Positions 29,646 through 38,801 of a stretch of DNA of 64,000 nucleotides are shown here, in pieces (the stretch's first letter is position 1; each line of letters opens with the position of its first letter). The stretch comes from Rhodococcus sp. (in: high G+C Gram-positive bacteria). GTDB lineage: Bacteria; Actinomycetota; Actinomycetes; Mycobacteriales; Mycobacteriaceae. The notes beneath the pieces were generated by a model, which was given only the letters and a program-made list of their open reading frames with translations, was not told the origin of the DNA and made no database searches. Both the position numbers and the translations under genes were made by a program. The stretch is from NCBI RefSeq assembly GCF_023264675.1, contig NZ_JAHFVG010000005.1, positions 1 through 64,000 of the forward strand, in the 5' to 3' direction.

Positions 29646-30740
29646 TCATGGTGTGGTCACCGCCAGGAGCACCCGATCGGACTCCGATTCGAAGCGAGTC
29701 CCCGCACGGTGTCCGCCCCACCAGAACCCGAGAGCGCCGATCGCCGCGGCAACCGGAACGGCAACGAAAGACGCCGCACCCCGCACAAGCGTCGCGAGGA
29801 GCACTCCCGGGACAGCAGCGAGGGCGAGGGCACCGTATCCGGCAATCGTCAGCAGAAAGGACGCACCGTTGAACGACCCTCGAAAGTTCATCGCCGCACC
29901 GTTCTTCGGTGCAGGAACCGGGTAGGGCGCGGACACCGAGACCAGTGCTACGACACCGGCACCGACCCCGAGCGAGGACAGTGTCACCGCGATCGGCACG
30001 GCAAGCCCATCGGCGCCTGTATCGCCGAGCACACGAACGAGCACGGCGGCGACCACTGCGAACGGTGCGACAACAATGCACCACGCGACTTGCCGACCGC
30101 GCACGTCCGCACGCGCGGAATCCGGCGTCATGACGAGGTGCCACATCGAACTGCCGTCGTATCCGTACCAGTTCACCCCTGAACCGAGCGCTGTGACGAA
30201 AACGAACCAGGCACCCCATACTGCAGAAAACGGAACGGACTCCGACAGCAGCGGTCCTATCCCCGACAGAAGGGCGCTGACCACAAGAGTGACCAGCTGC
30301 GTTCGCCTGGTCAGTTGTCCCCGCCAAAGCGAGAGTTCACGCTGAACGACGGCTCCCGTTCGTGTTGTGCGCCAACCGGTCTGCATCGGTGACCGACGTT
30401 CTTTCTCCCGAGAGTCGGTGGGTGCAGTTCTTCCCACCGACACTCCGACGAAATGCCGAACCACCAACCGCTGCCACGTCCATAGCAGCACTGCGTCCAG
30501 CGCAAGCAATCCGATCAGCGCGGCGATCGCGACACCCCATGTTCCCTTCGCTGCGGCGTCGACTCCTGCTGCGCCCCAGGCGAACGGGATCGACCGTGCC
30601 GCCGTCGACGCCCATCCGCCTGGGCTGTCCACAACCACATCGAGGTTGTTCAGAATCGGAAATTGAAGCATGTAAAGACCGCCGAACGCGCATCCGAACA
30701 TCAGCACAGCAAACTCACGCCGGCGACGGCTGTGCAGAAA
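29646..30740 (-). pseudogene. ABC-2 exporter permease, C-terminal part (frameshifted)
   Basis: This frame encodes SRRRREFAVLMFGCAFGG onward, with about seven hydrophobic segments, and continues directly from the protein in 30701-31237, but in the other reading frame. The join falls at about 30735-30740, where one base appears missing (around TTTCTG on the minus strand). The combined product would be about 530 residues, a normal length for a large ABC-2 permease. Either the gene is inactivated in this strain, or it is a sequencing error. The ABC ATPase upstream is intact. Confidence 0.7.
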
Positions 30741-31237
30741 GCCATCGTCAGAGCCGCCACTCTCGCGGCGGCGACCACGAGCACCACGGTCGCCGGCCAC
30801 GCAACCAACGCGATCGGCACCGCTGCAAGTGACTGCGCCGCTGCATGCACCGGAAGAACCGCAACCGCGACAGCCGTGACTGGCACCGTCATTCCGATCG
30901 CCGACGAGAACAGCAATCCACGTGCGAGTCGTCTCGGATCGATCGGCAGCAGGGTGAACTGTCGCGGATGCAGGTTATCGTCGGAAATCCCCGAGAGCAC
31001 GGGTCCGATCAGCCACGCGATGCCGATCCCGACCAGCGACATCGCCATGATGCCCGGGTTCCCTTCGCCGGACGCCGCGCGGGCGCACAGTGTGATCCCG
31101 TAGACCAAGCCCAGCGCGCCGAACACCGTGTTCACGACCGCGCGTCCACCACGGAAGCGCCGTTTGTACAGCGTCACTCGCATCGAGAGCAGAGTCCGAA
31201 ACAGGGAATCGTCCCCGGACTTCACGACCGCATCCAC
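30701..31237 (-). pseudogene. ABC-2 exporter permease, N-terminal part (frameshifted)
   Basis: 178 codons from a GTG at 31237 (MDAVVKSGDDSLFRTLLSMR) with about four hydrophobic segments, ending at a premature stop just after the frame shift near 30738. It overlaps the ATPase stop by 16 bp, so it belongs to the same transporter operon. The next frame carries the rest of the permease. A truncated product would lack most TM helices. Programmed frameshifting is not supported: no clear slippery heptamer is seen at the join. Confidence 0.7.
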
Positions 31238-31995
31238 GACAACCCTTGGCCTCCTCTCGACTCGGTGCCGACCAGCCTGACGAAGGCGTCATCGAGACTG
31301 GCGTTGCCGCGAACCTCGTCGAGAGTCCCGGAGGCGACGACGCGGCCACCGGTGATCACCCCGATATGGCTACACAGCTGTTCGACGAGAGTCATCACGT
31401 GGCTCGACATCACCACGGTCCCCCCGGACTGTGCGAACTGCACGAGAATGTTCCGGATCCCTGCGCCGGAGATCGGATCCACCGCCTCGAACGGCTCGTC
31501 CAACACCAACAAACGTGGTCCGTGTAAGAGCGCGGATGCAAGTCCGATCTTCTTGGTCATTCCCGCCGAGTAGTCGGCGATGACGGTGCGCCTCGCGTCC
31601 GTGAGGTCCAGCGCCCAGAGGAGTTCGTCACGACGAAGCCCGATGGTTCGCTCATCCATTCCTCGCAGGCGACCCAGGTATGTCAGCAGTTCGGTTCCTG
31701 TGAACTGCGAGGGAAGGGACAACCCGTCAGGAAGAACGCCGAGTAGTCGCTTGGCTGCGAGAGGATCCATCCACACGTCCTGGCCGGATACCAGGCTGCG
31801 ACCGTACTGCGGCCGCAGAAGCCCGACGGCCATCGAGAGCGAGGTCGTCTTACCCGCCCCGTTCGGGCCGACCAGTCCGAATATCGAACCTTGCGGTACG
31901 ACGAGTGAGAGGTCGTCGACCGCCGGTCTCCCCTCGAACGCCATACACAAGTGCTCGAGTTGTAGGGCTACAGGACTGTTCGTTATCTGGTCCAT
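31222..31995 (-). CDS. ABC transporter ATP-binding protein
   Basis: 257 residues, complete cassette: Walker A GPNGAGKTT (about 39-47), a signature degenerated to YSAGMTKKI, Walker B RLLVLDEPFE, and the switch His in VVMSSHVMTL. The C-terminus is the usual exporter tail. Pairs with the downstream permease, whose reading frame is disrupted, so the transporter as a whole may be non-functional. Substrate unknown. Confidence 0.92.
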   Translation of the reverse strand: MDQITNSPVALQLEHLCMAFEGRPAVDDLSLVVPQGSIFGLVGPNGAGKTTSLSMAVGLLRPQYGRSLVSGQDVWMDPLAAKRLLGVLPDGLSLPSQFTGTELLTYLGRLRGMDERTIGLRRDELLWALDLTDARRTVIADYSAGMTKKIGLASALLHGPRLLVLDEPFEAVDPISGAGIRNILVQFAQSGGTVVMSSHVMTLVEQLCSHIGVITGGRVVASGTLDEVRGNASLDDAFVRLVGTESRGGQGLSWMRS

Positions 31996-32030
31996 ACAAA
32001 CAGACTAACCGGTATCGAAGACCGGGCGCC

Positions 32031-32882
32031 TCACACGGTCGAGGGCAACTTCCCGGACAGGCGCTCCAGATAGGCCATCACCTCCGGCTCGGATTTGTCC
32101 GGCATGCCGTACACCACCTCGGTCACTCCCAGTGACTCCCAGCGAGACAACTTGTCGGCGTCCGGCTTGAAGTCGAGCACGATCACTTCGGGTTCACCGC
32201 TGCGTCCCGCCTCATGCCAGAGCCCGCGCAGCCGCGCAACGCGCGATTCGATGTCCTGCTCGCCGGGCGTGGTGATCCAACCGTCCGCCGACCGCACGAT
32301 CCAGGCGAAGTTCTTGTCGGTTCCCGCTGCGCCCACCAGCGTCGGAATCGCGCTTCCCTGAACTGGTTTCGGCCATGCCCAGCTCGGCCCGAAGTTCACG
32401 AATTCGCCGGCGAACTCCGCTTGCTCCGACGACCACAGTGCACGCATCGCTTCCAGATACTCCCGCAGCATCGTTCGACGGCGGCCGGCAGGGACACCGT
32501 GGTCGGTCAATTCGTCCACGTTCCAACCGAATCCGACACCGAGGTTGACTCGACCACCGCTGAGGTGATCGAGAGATGCGATGGATTTGGCCAAGGTGAT
32601 CGGATCGTGTTCGACCGGTATCGCAACCGCCGTCCCGAGCCTGATCGAACGAGTAACCGCAGCAGCCGTCGACAGTGATACCCAGGGATCGAGAGTGCGG
32701 GCGTATCGATCGTCGGGTAGCGACGAGTCGCCGGTCTGCGGATGCGCAGCTTCGCGCTTGACCGGAATGTGGGTGTGCTCCGGAACGTAGAACGAGTGGA
32801 AACCGAGCCGCTCCCCCTCCATCGCAGCCGCTGCCGGGGTGATTCCACGGTCGGAGGTGAACAGTACGAGACCGAAGCGCAT
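32031..32882 (-). CDS. LLM class F420-dependent oxidoreductase
   Basis: 283-residue luciferase-like TIM barrel beginning MRFGLVLFTSDRGI. Motifs GFHSFYVPEHTHIP and VNLGVGFGWNVDEL are typical of the actinobacterial F420-binding subgroup (TIGR03619-like). Such enzymes transfer hydride between F420 and a substrate; the substrate here is unknown. The ATG at 32882 lies 8 bp from a palindrome of the KstR operator form, suggesting regulation by a lipid/steroid TetR repressor. It stands alone, with the ABC ATPase 35 bp downstream. Confidence 0.88.
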   Translation of the reverse strand: MRFGLVLFTSDRGITPAAAAMEGERLGFHSFYVPEHTHIPVKREAAHPQTGDSSLPDDRYARTLDPWVSLSTAAAVTRSIRLGTAVAIPVEHDPITLAKSIASLDHLSGGRVNLGVGFGWNVDELTDHGVPAGRRRTMLREYLEAMRALWSSEQAEFAGEFVNFGPSWAWPKPVQGSAIPTLVGAAGTDKNFAWIVRSADGWITTPGEQDIESRVARLRGLWHEAGRSGEPEVIVLDFKPDADKLSRWESLGVTEVVYGMPDKSEPEVMAYLERLSGKLPSTV

Positions 32883-32889
32883 GGAATAT

Positions 32890-32903
32890 TAGAACGTGTT
32901 CTA
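32890..32903. promoter_or_regulatory. KstR-like operator upstream of the LLM oxidoreductase
   Basis: TAGAAC-GT-GTTCTA is a perfect palindrome that fits TNNAACNNGTTNNA, the consensus known for the cholesterol-catabolism repressor KstR. It lies immediately upstream of the ATG at 32882 on the minus strand. No kstR gene is in the window, so binding by KstR or a related TetR protein is inference. Confidence 0.55.
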
Positions 32904-32975
32904 GTCAGCTTGGCAAGCAATCGCAACGATGACGTTTCCTCGACCGATCTTCTCCACCACGAGCAGGCCCCCGAT

Positions 32976-33221
32976 GTCACAGATCTCGTTCTCGGCCTCG
33001 GTGCCGCGCGCACTGGAGCGTCCGTCCCCTGCTTGTCGCCGCGCCTGCAACCGCTCGACGATCTCCGGTGACCGGCCGTCGGCGTACACCATCGCCGAGC
33101 ATCAGCAGCGCCTGTGGCCACTCGCTCGGCCCCTGGTTCGCCATTCTGGATCCGAGACCGGCCAACGCGTCGGCAGCGATTCGCTGGCGGACGGACCGAG
33201 TACGAGCGGAGAAGACGTCAC
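32976..33221 (-). pseudogene. Decayed phoD-like phosphatase gene
   Basis: The remnant starts VTSSPLVLGP (from 33221), matching VTSSSLVLGP of the intact gene at 27855-29519, then jumps over about 104 codons to QRIAADALAGLGSRM, EWPQALLMLGD and, after a frameshift near 33092, VYADGRSPEIVERLQARR up to NEICD, where similarity stops. So it carries an internal deletion, a frameshift and loss of everything C-terminal, including most metal ligands. It fills most of the otherwise gene-free 388-bp span 32883-33270 together with the KstR-like palindrome. Confidence 0.8.
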
Positions 33222-33270
33222 GCTGCCCGAGTGGGGCTTGTGCGCCACTCGCCGGTCATACTGGTGCACC

Positions 33271-33708
33271 TCACATGTCGTAGCCGAAACGGATCTCGTA
33301 ACCTTCGGGCGATTGCCCTTCGATCGAGACGTGTGCCACTCCGGTAATCGCCGCCAGATCACCGGTACCGAGCCCGTCGACTACGGTCAACCGAGCCTCG
33401 ACGGCCCCGGCGTGCTGAGTCCCCTCGTGACGGAAGACGAGCGACCCTTCCCGCCCGTCGATCGATCCTACGAACCGCTCGAACCCGCTGATCGGTGCAG
33501 CATTGGGACCGTAGGAAATCAGGTAGGCGAGAGTGCCGGTACCCACCATTGCTCCGGTGTAGCCGTAGGACACCTCAGCACGGCTGAAACCTCTTGTCGG
33601 ATAATACGTATCGTCGTCTCGAACTACGCCCGTCTCCACATCCACCAGGACGTGCTCGTCCCAGGAAGCAATCGTGAAACGGGCGGTGGCCTGGTGTGAA
33701 TGCGTCAT
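33271..33708 (-). CDS. DUF3224 domain protein
   Basis: 145 residues of the DUF3224 beta-barrel family: ATARFTIASWDEHVLVDVET at the start, AEVSYGYTGAMVGTGTLAYL in the middle and AHVSIEGQSPEGYEI at the end, resembling allene-oxide-cyclase-like or lipocalin-type barrels. Function unknown. The ATG at 33708 (MTHSHQATARF) was chosen because similarity to the family begins there; the frame is open further upstream into the neighbouring gene. It lies just downstream of the cobalamin genes on the same strand but is probably independent of them. Confidence 0.85.
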   Translation of the reverse strand: MTHSHQATARFTIASWDEHVLVDVETGVVRDDDTYYPTRGFSRAEVSYGYTGAMVGTGTLAYLISYGPNAAPISGFERFVGSIDGREGSLVFRHEGTQHAGAVEARLTVVDGLGTGDLAAITGVAHVSIEGQSPEGYEIRFGYDM

Positions 33709-33740
33709 GATTTTCACACTATGGCGGCAGCGCACATCAC

Positions 33741-34127
33741 CTATTGAACATTCGCGCCAACGTCGATCCCGGCACACTGAGCGACCGCCACACTCACACC
33801 GCCGCGCGAGGCCTTGGCGACGACCAGTTGCCCACCCCCACTACCGGTGATCGCCGACGCCTCCGCCACGCTCGGCACCCCGACGGCCTCGCGAACCCGC
33901 ATCGACGGGGTCGGCACCTCGACGGCCCCCAGTTCGGCCGCCGAGAAGACGACACAGCGCACACCCAGATCCTGGGCCACGGCCTCGGCCAACGCCGACT
34001 TGGACTCGATCGTCGCGACAGCCTCGACGATCCAGGTCGGTCGAACCAGTTCCGCGATCAATTGGAGGCATTGGTCGACCGTTGCCGCGGCGCGGGCACC
34101 GAGACCCACGATGACATGCTCAGGCAT
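33741..34127 (-). CDS. CobE/CbiG-C-like cobalamin biosynthesis protein
   Basis: 128 residues with the CbiG C-terminal/CobE fold: EHVIVGLGARAAATV, ATIESKSALAEAVAQDLGV, VPTPSMRVREAVGVPSVAEA and a GGGQLVVAKASRGGVSVAVA segment. In the aerobic pathway CobE is an accessory factor thought to help ring contraction; in CbiG the domain accompanies the delta-lactone step. The start MPEHV at 34127 overlaps the cobB stop by 8 bp, making it the last gene of the riboswitch-led cobalamin operon. Confidence 0.85.
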   Translation of the reverse strand: MPEHVIVGLGARAAATVDQCLQLIAELVRPTWIVEAVATIESKSALAEAVAQDLGVRCVVFSAAELGAVEVPTPSMRVREAVGVPSVAEASAITGSGGGQLVVAKASRGGVSVAVAQCAGIDVGANVQ

Positions 34128-35529
34128 GCGCGAGGGAATATCTGGCGCAGGCATCGACGAACCGGCTCACCGATCGAGGACTCCCCGCCGGATGGGTGTG
34201 CAGGTACGACGCGTGGACGCCGCCCTGTACGAAGCCCTCACGAACAACACGTTTCTCGGCGACCGAGCTCGGGTTCTTCCAACCCCACGCCGGCGCGGCG
34301 TACTCGATTTCGTTGTCCACCAACATGGTCCGATGAAACTCGTGCCCTGTCACTCGCGCGCCTGCCGTGAACAGTACCGAATCCTCCAGGGCAACTGCGT
34401 CCCGATAGCCGAGAGTGAGGGCCTTGCCGAATCGCGCTTCGACGTCGAGAACGCCTGCCATCGCGTGGCCGTCGAGATAACGCGCCAGATACAGCAGGCC
34501 CGCACATTCGGCGTGAATCGGAATACCCTGGGCGGCAACCCGTCTCACGTCGGCCAGTAAGTCGGTGTTGGCCGCCAATTGCTCGGCGTGCTCCTCCGGA
34601 AAGCCGCCTGGCACGATTACTCCCGCAACCCGTTCGGGCAATCCGTCGGTCAGCGGATCGAAGACCACGACGTCGGCACCCGAAGCACGCAACAGTTCGA
34701 CGTGCTCGGCGTACCCGAAGGTGAAGGCCGCGCCGCCCGCAATGGCCACCACGGGGGCGCCGTCCGATCGACTGCCCACTTCGAGGTCGGCATCCCAGGT
34801 GTCACCGGCGACCGAGGAGCGTGCCAGTGCAACGACCGCGTCCAGATCGATGTGCTCGCGAACCAGCGCCGCCATCGCCTCGACGGCCGCTTCGGCGCGC
34901 GTTCCGTGCTCGAGTGCGGTGATGAGCCCCAGGTGGCGGGAGGGAACAGCCAGTTCGGTCATTCGCGGAAGTGACCCGAGCACCGGGACACCGACGCGTT
35001 CGCACGCCTGTCGCAGCACCTCCTCGTGCCGCGGACTGCCCACCCGATTGAGGATCACCCCGCCGATTCGCACGGAGGTGTCGAACGTCGAAAAGCCGTG
35101 CAGCACAGCGGCGAGGCTCTGACTGTGCCCGCGGGCGTCGACCACCAACACGACCGGCGCGCCCAGCATCGCCGCGACTGCAGCCGTCGATCCCTCGGCC
35201 GACGCCGCGCCGGTACCCGTCATGTCGATCTTGCCGTCGAACAGCCCCATGACACCCTCGACGACAGCGATGTCGCACCCGGCACTACCGTGCCGAAACA
35301 GCGGCCCGATCCGCTCGGATCCGACCATGACGGCATCGAGATTGCGGCCGGGCAAGCCCGTCGCCAATGCGTGGTAACCAGGGTCGATGTAGTCGGGACC
35401 GACCTTGAACGGAGCGACCGCAGTACCCGCAGCGCGCAACGCAGCCATCAGACCGGTGGCGACCGTGGTCTTACCGCTACCCGATGCCGGTGCAGCGATG
35501 ACGACGGCAGGAACCGAGGCGATCACCAT
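34120..35529 (-). CDS. cobB: Cobyrinate a,c-diamide synthase
   Basis: 469-residue glutamine-dependent amidase acting on the a and c carboxylates of cobyrinic acid. N-terminal P-loop/dethiobiotin-synthetase-like domain with APASGSGKTTVATGLM (about 13-28), and a C-terminal type I glutamine amidotransferase with HAECAGLLYLARYLDG (nucleophile Cys) and VQGGVHASYLHTHPAG. Its ATG at 35529 overlaps the cobO stop by 7 bp. The same order chelatase-cobO-cobB occurs in mycobacteria. Confidence 0.96.
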   Translation of the reverse strand: MVIASVPAVVIAAPASGSGKTTVATGLMAALRAAGTAVAPFKVGPDYIDPGYHALATGLPGRNLDAVMVGSERIGPLFRHGSAGCDIAVVEGVMGLFDGKIDMTGTGAASAEGSTAAVAAMLGAPVVLVVDARGHSQSLAAVLHGFSTFDTSVRIGGVILNRVGSPRHEEVLRQACERVGVPVLGSLPRMTELAVPSRHLGLITALEHGTRAEAAVEAMAALVREHIDLDAVVALARSSVAGDTWDADLEVGSRSDGAPVVAIAGGAAFTFGYAEHVELLRASGADVVVFDPLTDGLPERVAGVIVPGGFPEEHAEQLAANTDLLADVRRVAAQGIPIHAECAGLLYLARYLDGHAMAGVLDVEARFGKALTLGYRDAVALEDSVLFTAGARVTGHEFHRTMLVDNEIEYAAPAWGWKNPSSVAEKRVVREGFVQGGVHASYLHTHPAGSPRSVSRFVDACARYSLAHA

Positions 35530-36143
35530 TCGATGCCGCGTTGACCCTTACGGCCCGCATCCATCGGATGCTTGACCTTGGTCATCTCGGTGACGAGGTC
35601 GGCAGCGTCGATCAGCGCCTGCGGTGCGTCCCGACCGGTGATCACGACATGCTGATTTCCCGGTCGATTTCGCAATACCTCGACGACCTCGTCCACATCG
35701 ACCCATCCCCACTTGAGTGGATAGGTGAATTCGTCGAGGACGTAGAAGCGATGCGTCTCCTCCGACAGTCGGCGAGAGATTTCGGTCCAGCCGTCGGCCG
35801 CGGCGGCAGCGTGATCTACTTCGGATCCCTTCTTACGCGTCCAGGACCAGCCCTCGCCCATCTTGTGCCACTCCACGGCGCCGCCGGTTCCCGACGCCTC
35901 GTGAAGCTCACCGAGGATCTTGAACGTCGCCTCTTCGCCGACCTTCCACTTCGCACTCTTGACGAATTGGAACACCCCGACGTCGAACCCTTGATTCCAG
36001 GCACGCAGCGCCATCCCGAACGCGGCAGTCGACTTCCCCTTGCCGGGACCCGTGTGTACCGCGAGGACGGGTTGGTTGCGCCGCTGGCGCGTCGTCAGCC
36101 CGTCCTCGGGAACAGTTCCGGCGGCAGGCACTCCCTGTGGCAC
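35523..36143 (-). CDS. cobO: Cob(I)yrinic acid a,c-diamide adenosyltransferase
   Basis: 206 residues from GTG 36143 (VPQGVPAAGTVPEDGLTTRQ). The P-loop TGPGKGKSTAAFG and the VLDEFTYPLKWGW segment identify the CobA/CobO-type corrinoid adenosyltransferase, which attaches 5'-deoxyadenosine to Co(I) using ATP. The start lies 10 bp downstream of the chelatase stop; an open upstream extension is antisense-like and was rejected. Second gene of the cobalamin operon. Confidence 0.95.
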   Translation of the reverse strand: MPQGVPAAGTVPEDGLTTRQRRNQPVLAVHTGPGKGKSTAAFGMALRAWNQGFDVGVFQFVKSAKWKVGEEATFKILGELHEASGTGGAVEWHKMGEGWSWTRKKGSEVDHAAAAADGWTEISRRLSEETHRFYVLDEFTYPLKWGWVDVDEVVEVLRNRPGNQHVVITGRDAPQALIDAADLVTEMTKVKHPMDAGRKGQRGIEW

Positions 36144-36153
36144 GGCCGACCCC

Positions 36154-38106
36154 CTATGCCGCGGCGCGGACGACGTCCGCGACACGCTCGGCCGACAGGT
36201 CGGCGAGGCGGACATAACCGCCACCGAGGTGACGAGCAAAGTCGGCGGCCAGTCCCAGGCGAACCATTCCGGACTCGCAGTCGACCACGACGGACGCGAT
36301 ACCGTCGGATGCGATTCTCGATGCCGCGATGCGTGACCGCCCGACCGGGTCGACGCCGCCTGTGGCTCGACCATCGGTCAACGCGACCACCAGGGCACGG
36401 CGCTGCGGATCCCGGACCTTTTCGCGCAATACGACCTCACGGGCCTTCAGGAAACCCTGCGCCAGCGGAGATTTGCCACCGGTCTTCATTCGGCGCAGTC
36501 GCGTGACCGCGACATCGACGCTCGATGTCGGAGGCAATACCAATTCGGCGTCGCGGCCACGCACGGTGACGACGGCAACCTTGTCGCGCCGTTGGTAGGC
36601 GTCGCGCAGGAGCGAGAGCACGGCTCCGGTCACCGCGGACAGCCGGTCGCGTGCCGCCATGGAACCGGATGCGTCGACGACGAACACGATGAGATTGCCC
36701 TCGCGGCCCTCACGAAGCGCTCCTCGCAGATCGGCAGGTTCGAGCCGGAACCGCCCCGCGGTTCGGCCGCGGGTCACTTGCTGCTCCGCCGCCGCGAACA
36801 GGGTGCCGATCAAGTGAATTCCCTTGCCCCGCTCGGTGGTTGCGCGGACGGCTCGACCTTGCGCCGAACGCGACCGCGACCGCCGGCCGGGAGCACCCTC
36901 ACCGACGCCCGGAACTTCCATCAACCGTGCACGAAACTGCGATCCGGGCGCACCCGCATCGCGATCCCCCGAACCGTTGCCTGCAGGCTTCTCGGGCGAC
37001 GACCGATGCTCCTCGTCGGCCCCGGACGAGTCCGCATCGGCGTTCGCGCCACCACCGTCAGGGTCGGTGGGATCAGGTTCGGTCGGGTCAGGGTCGGCGG
37101 GATCAGGCTCGGTCGGGTCAGGATCGGGGGGATCTGGTTGCTCGGCCTGCTGCGCTGCATCACGCATCGCGTCGTCGAGCGCCTTCTCGTCGATGCCCGG
37201 CTCGTCGAACGGATCTCGGCGCCGTCGATGCGGCAGCGCGAGCTCCGCAGCCACTCGAACGTCGCTTTCTTCCACTGTCTTCGATCCGCGCCAGGCCGCA
37301 TGAGCCGATGCCGTCCGGGCGAGAACCAGGTCTGCGCGCATCCCGTCGACATCGAACGAGGCACACAACGCGGCGATGCGGCGGAGTTCGGTGTCGTCGA
37401 GGACAACCCCGTCGAGAACGTCCCGGGCATCGAGAATTCTGCGGGCGATGTCGGCGTCGTCGGATGCATAACCCGCCGCGAACGCATGCGGATCCCGCTC
37501 GTAGTTCAGGCGACGACGTACGACGTCCATCCGAACGTCGACCTCCCGAGACGCTCGGACGTCGACGGCAAGCCCGAAGCGATCCAGAAGCTGCGGGCGG
37601 AGTTCGCCTTCCTCCGGGTTCATGGTGCCGACCAAAACGAACCTGGCCGGGTGCGAGTGCGACACACCGTCACGTTCGATGTGTACCCGTCCCATCGCCG
37701 CCGCGTCGAGAAGGACGTCGACGAGATGGTCGTGAAGCAGGTTGACCTCGTCGACGTACAGCACTCCGCGATGGGCGGCCGCCAACAGACCGGGTTGAAA
37801 TGCACGTTCACCGTCGCGCAGCACCTTTTCCAGGTCGAGTGAACCGACCACCCGGTCCTCGGTGGCACCCACCGGCAGTTCGACCAGCCGCGCGGCGCGA
37901 GTGACGCCTCGATCCTCGATCGGCGGCAACAGAGTGGCCAATGCGCGCACCACCGTCGACTTCGCCGTGCCCTTTTCACCGCGCACCAACACACCGCCGA
38001 TGCCCGGGTGCACGGCGCAGAGAATCAACGCCAAGCGCAACTGATCCTGACCGACGATCGCGCTGAACGGGTACCCGGGCTGCGGCACCTCGATGTCCTG
38101 ATGCAC
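36154..38106 (-). CDS. Magnesium/cobalt chelatase subunit I-D fusion (AAA+ and VWA)
   Basis: 650 residues. AAA+ ChlI-like domain (about 10-310) with Walker [10 protein letters not shown] at 43-51 and Walker [14 protein letters not shown]; an Asp/Pro/Glu repeat linker (about 320-350, repeated [16 protein letters not shown] units); and a C-terminal von Willebrand factor A domain with [15 protein letters not shown]. This BchI/BchD fusion is found with cobO and cobB in actinobacteria and presumably powers a cobalt insertion step together with a CobN-type subunit that is not in the window. GTG start at 38106 with GGAG ten bases upstream; it follows directly on a cobalamin riboswitch. Confidence 0.94.
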   Translation of the reverse strand: MHQDIEVPQPGYPFSAIVGQDQLRLALILCAVHPGIGGVLVRGEKGTAKSTVVRALATLLPPIEDRGVTRAARLVELPVGATEDRVVGSLDLEKVLRDGERAFQPGLLAAAHRGVLYVDEVNLLHDHLVDVLLDAAAMGRVHIERDGVSHSHPARFVLVGTMNPEEGELRPQLLDRFGLAVDVRASREVDVRMDVVRRRLNYERDPHAFAAGYASDDADIARRILDARDVLDGVVLDDTELRRIAALCASFDVDGMRADLVLARTASAHAAWRGSKTVEESDVRVAAELALPHRRRRDPFDEPGIDEKALDDAMRDAAQQAEQPDPPDPDPTEPDPADPDPTEPDPTDPDGGGANADADSSGADEEHRSSPEKPAGNGSGDRDAGAPGSQFRARLMEVPGVGEGAPGRRSRSRSAQGRAVRATTERGKGIHLIGTLFAAAEQQVTRGRTAGRFRLEPADLRGALREGREGNLIVFVVDASGSMAARDRLSAVTGAVLSLLRDAYQRRDKVAVVTVRGRDAELVLPPTSSVDVAVTRLRRMKTGGKSPLAQGFLKAREVVLREKVRDPQRRALVVALTDGRATGGVDPVGRSRIAASRIASDGIASVVVDCESGMVRLGLAADFARHLGGGYVRLADLSAERVADVVRAAA

Positions 38107-38126
38107 GAGAAGAATTCTCCTTCGTT

Positions 38127-38146
38127 CCTCGGACTCCGCGCCGAGG
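38127..38146 (-). promoter_or_regulatory. Hairpin between riboswitch and chelatase RBS
   Basis: Arms CCTCGG (38141-38146 and 38127-38132, read on the minus strand) enclose an 8-base loop and lie just upstream of the GAAGGAG ribosome-binding site of the chelatase gene. No U-tract follows, so it probably belongs to a translational rather than a terminator-type expression platform of the riboswitch. Confidence 0.5.
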
Positions 38147-38149
38147 ATT

Positions 38150-38290
38150 TGAGATGCTCGCCGGACAGGCGAGCGATGTTCTGACGGCAGCTGTGCGGTG
38201 ATCTGGCTCGCGAGGAAGAGATCTCCTCGTTCACAGTGGCGGGACCGCGCCTGAATCTCACAGGACTTCCCCGCATCAGCTCCGTTGTCG
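38150..38290 (-). ncRNA. Cobalamin riboswitch
   Basis: The minus-strand leader of the chelatase-cobO-cobB operon carries the cobalamin aptamer landmarks in order: GATGCGGGGAAGTCCTGTGA, then GGTCCCGCCACTGTGA, the B12-box region GAGCCAGATCACCGCA, and the closing CTCGCCTGTCCGGCGAGCATC-like stem (given here only as the pairing GCTCGCC/GGCGAGC). Boundaries are approximate. It should switch the operon off when adenosylcobalamin is plentiful. Confidence 0.88.
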
Positions 38291-38312
38291 AAACTCTACT
38301 GCCGGTGTGTTT

Positions 38313-38789
38313 CTATGCCTCACTCCATGGCGTACCGCCGCCACGGCGCATGGGTGTGTGCGGAATTCCGTCTTCCAACACTTCCTCCCCGTCGGGAAGG
38401 AATCCGTGCTTTGCGTACATGTCGACGAGGTAGCTCTGAGCGTTGATGCGGCACGGCGCCGATCCGACCTCGGCCAGAGCTGCCCGCAGGATTCGCGTCG
38501 TGTGACCCTGACCCCGCGCCGAACGCTGAGTACACAGACGCCCGATCCGGAATGCCTTTTCGCCGTTGTCGTGCTCTTCCATCAGCCGCAGCGTGCAGAC
38601 GACTTCGCGGTCACGCTCCAGCCAGAAGTGCCGAGTTTCGGCGAGGAGGTCACGCCCGTCCAGCTCGGGGTACGCACATGCCTGCTCGACGACGAATACC
38701 TCGACGCGCAGCTTCAACAGGTCGTACAAAGTGTTGTTGGACAGGTCCAAAGCCCAGGACCGCTTGAGGGCAGCTGCTTGCGTAGTCAT
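38313..38789 (-). CDS. ElaA-type GNAT acetyltransferase
   Basis: 158 residues. LRVEVFVVEQACAYPELDGRD is the ElaA subgroup signature, and RIGRLCTQRSARGQGHTTRI the acetyl-CoA-binding loop (R/Q-x-x-G-x-G/A form: RSARGQG). The C-terminus reads YAKHGFLPDGEEVLEDGIPH, as in other ElaA proteins. Substrate unknown. It lies between mqo (12-bp gap upstream) and the cobalamin riboswitch, the same neighbours as Rv2851c in M. tuberculosis. Probably co-transcribed with mqo. Confidence 0.93.
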   Translation of the reverse strand: MTTQAAALKRSWALDLSNNTLYDLLKLRVEVFVVEQACAYPELDGRDLLAETRHFWLERDREVVCTLRLMEEHDNGEKAFRIGRLCTQRSARGQGHTTRILRAALAEVGSAPCRINAQSYLVDMYAKHGFLPDGEEVLEDGIPHTPMRRGGGTPWSEA

Positions 38790-38801
38790 CTGCTGTTGCT
38801 A

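Noticed and set aside
30701-30800. Programmed -1 frameshifting in the ABC permease
   Set aside because: No typical slippery heptamer or strong downstream structure is evident at the join; a mutation or sequencing error is simpler.
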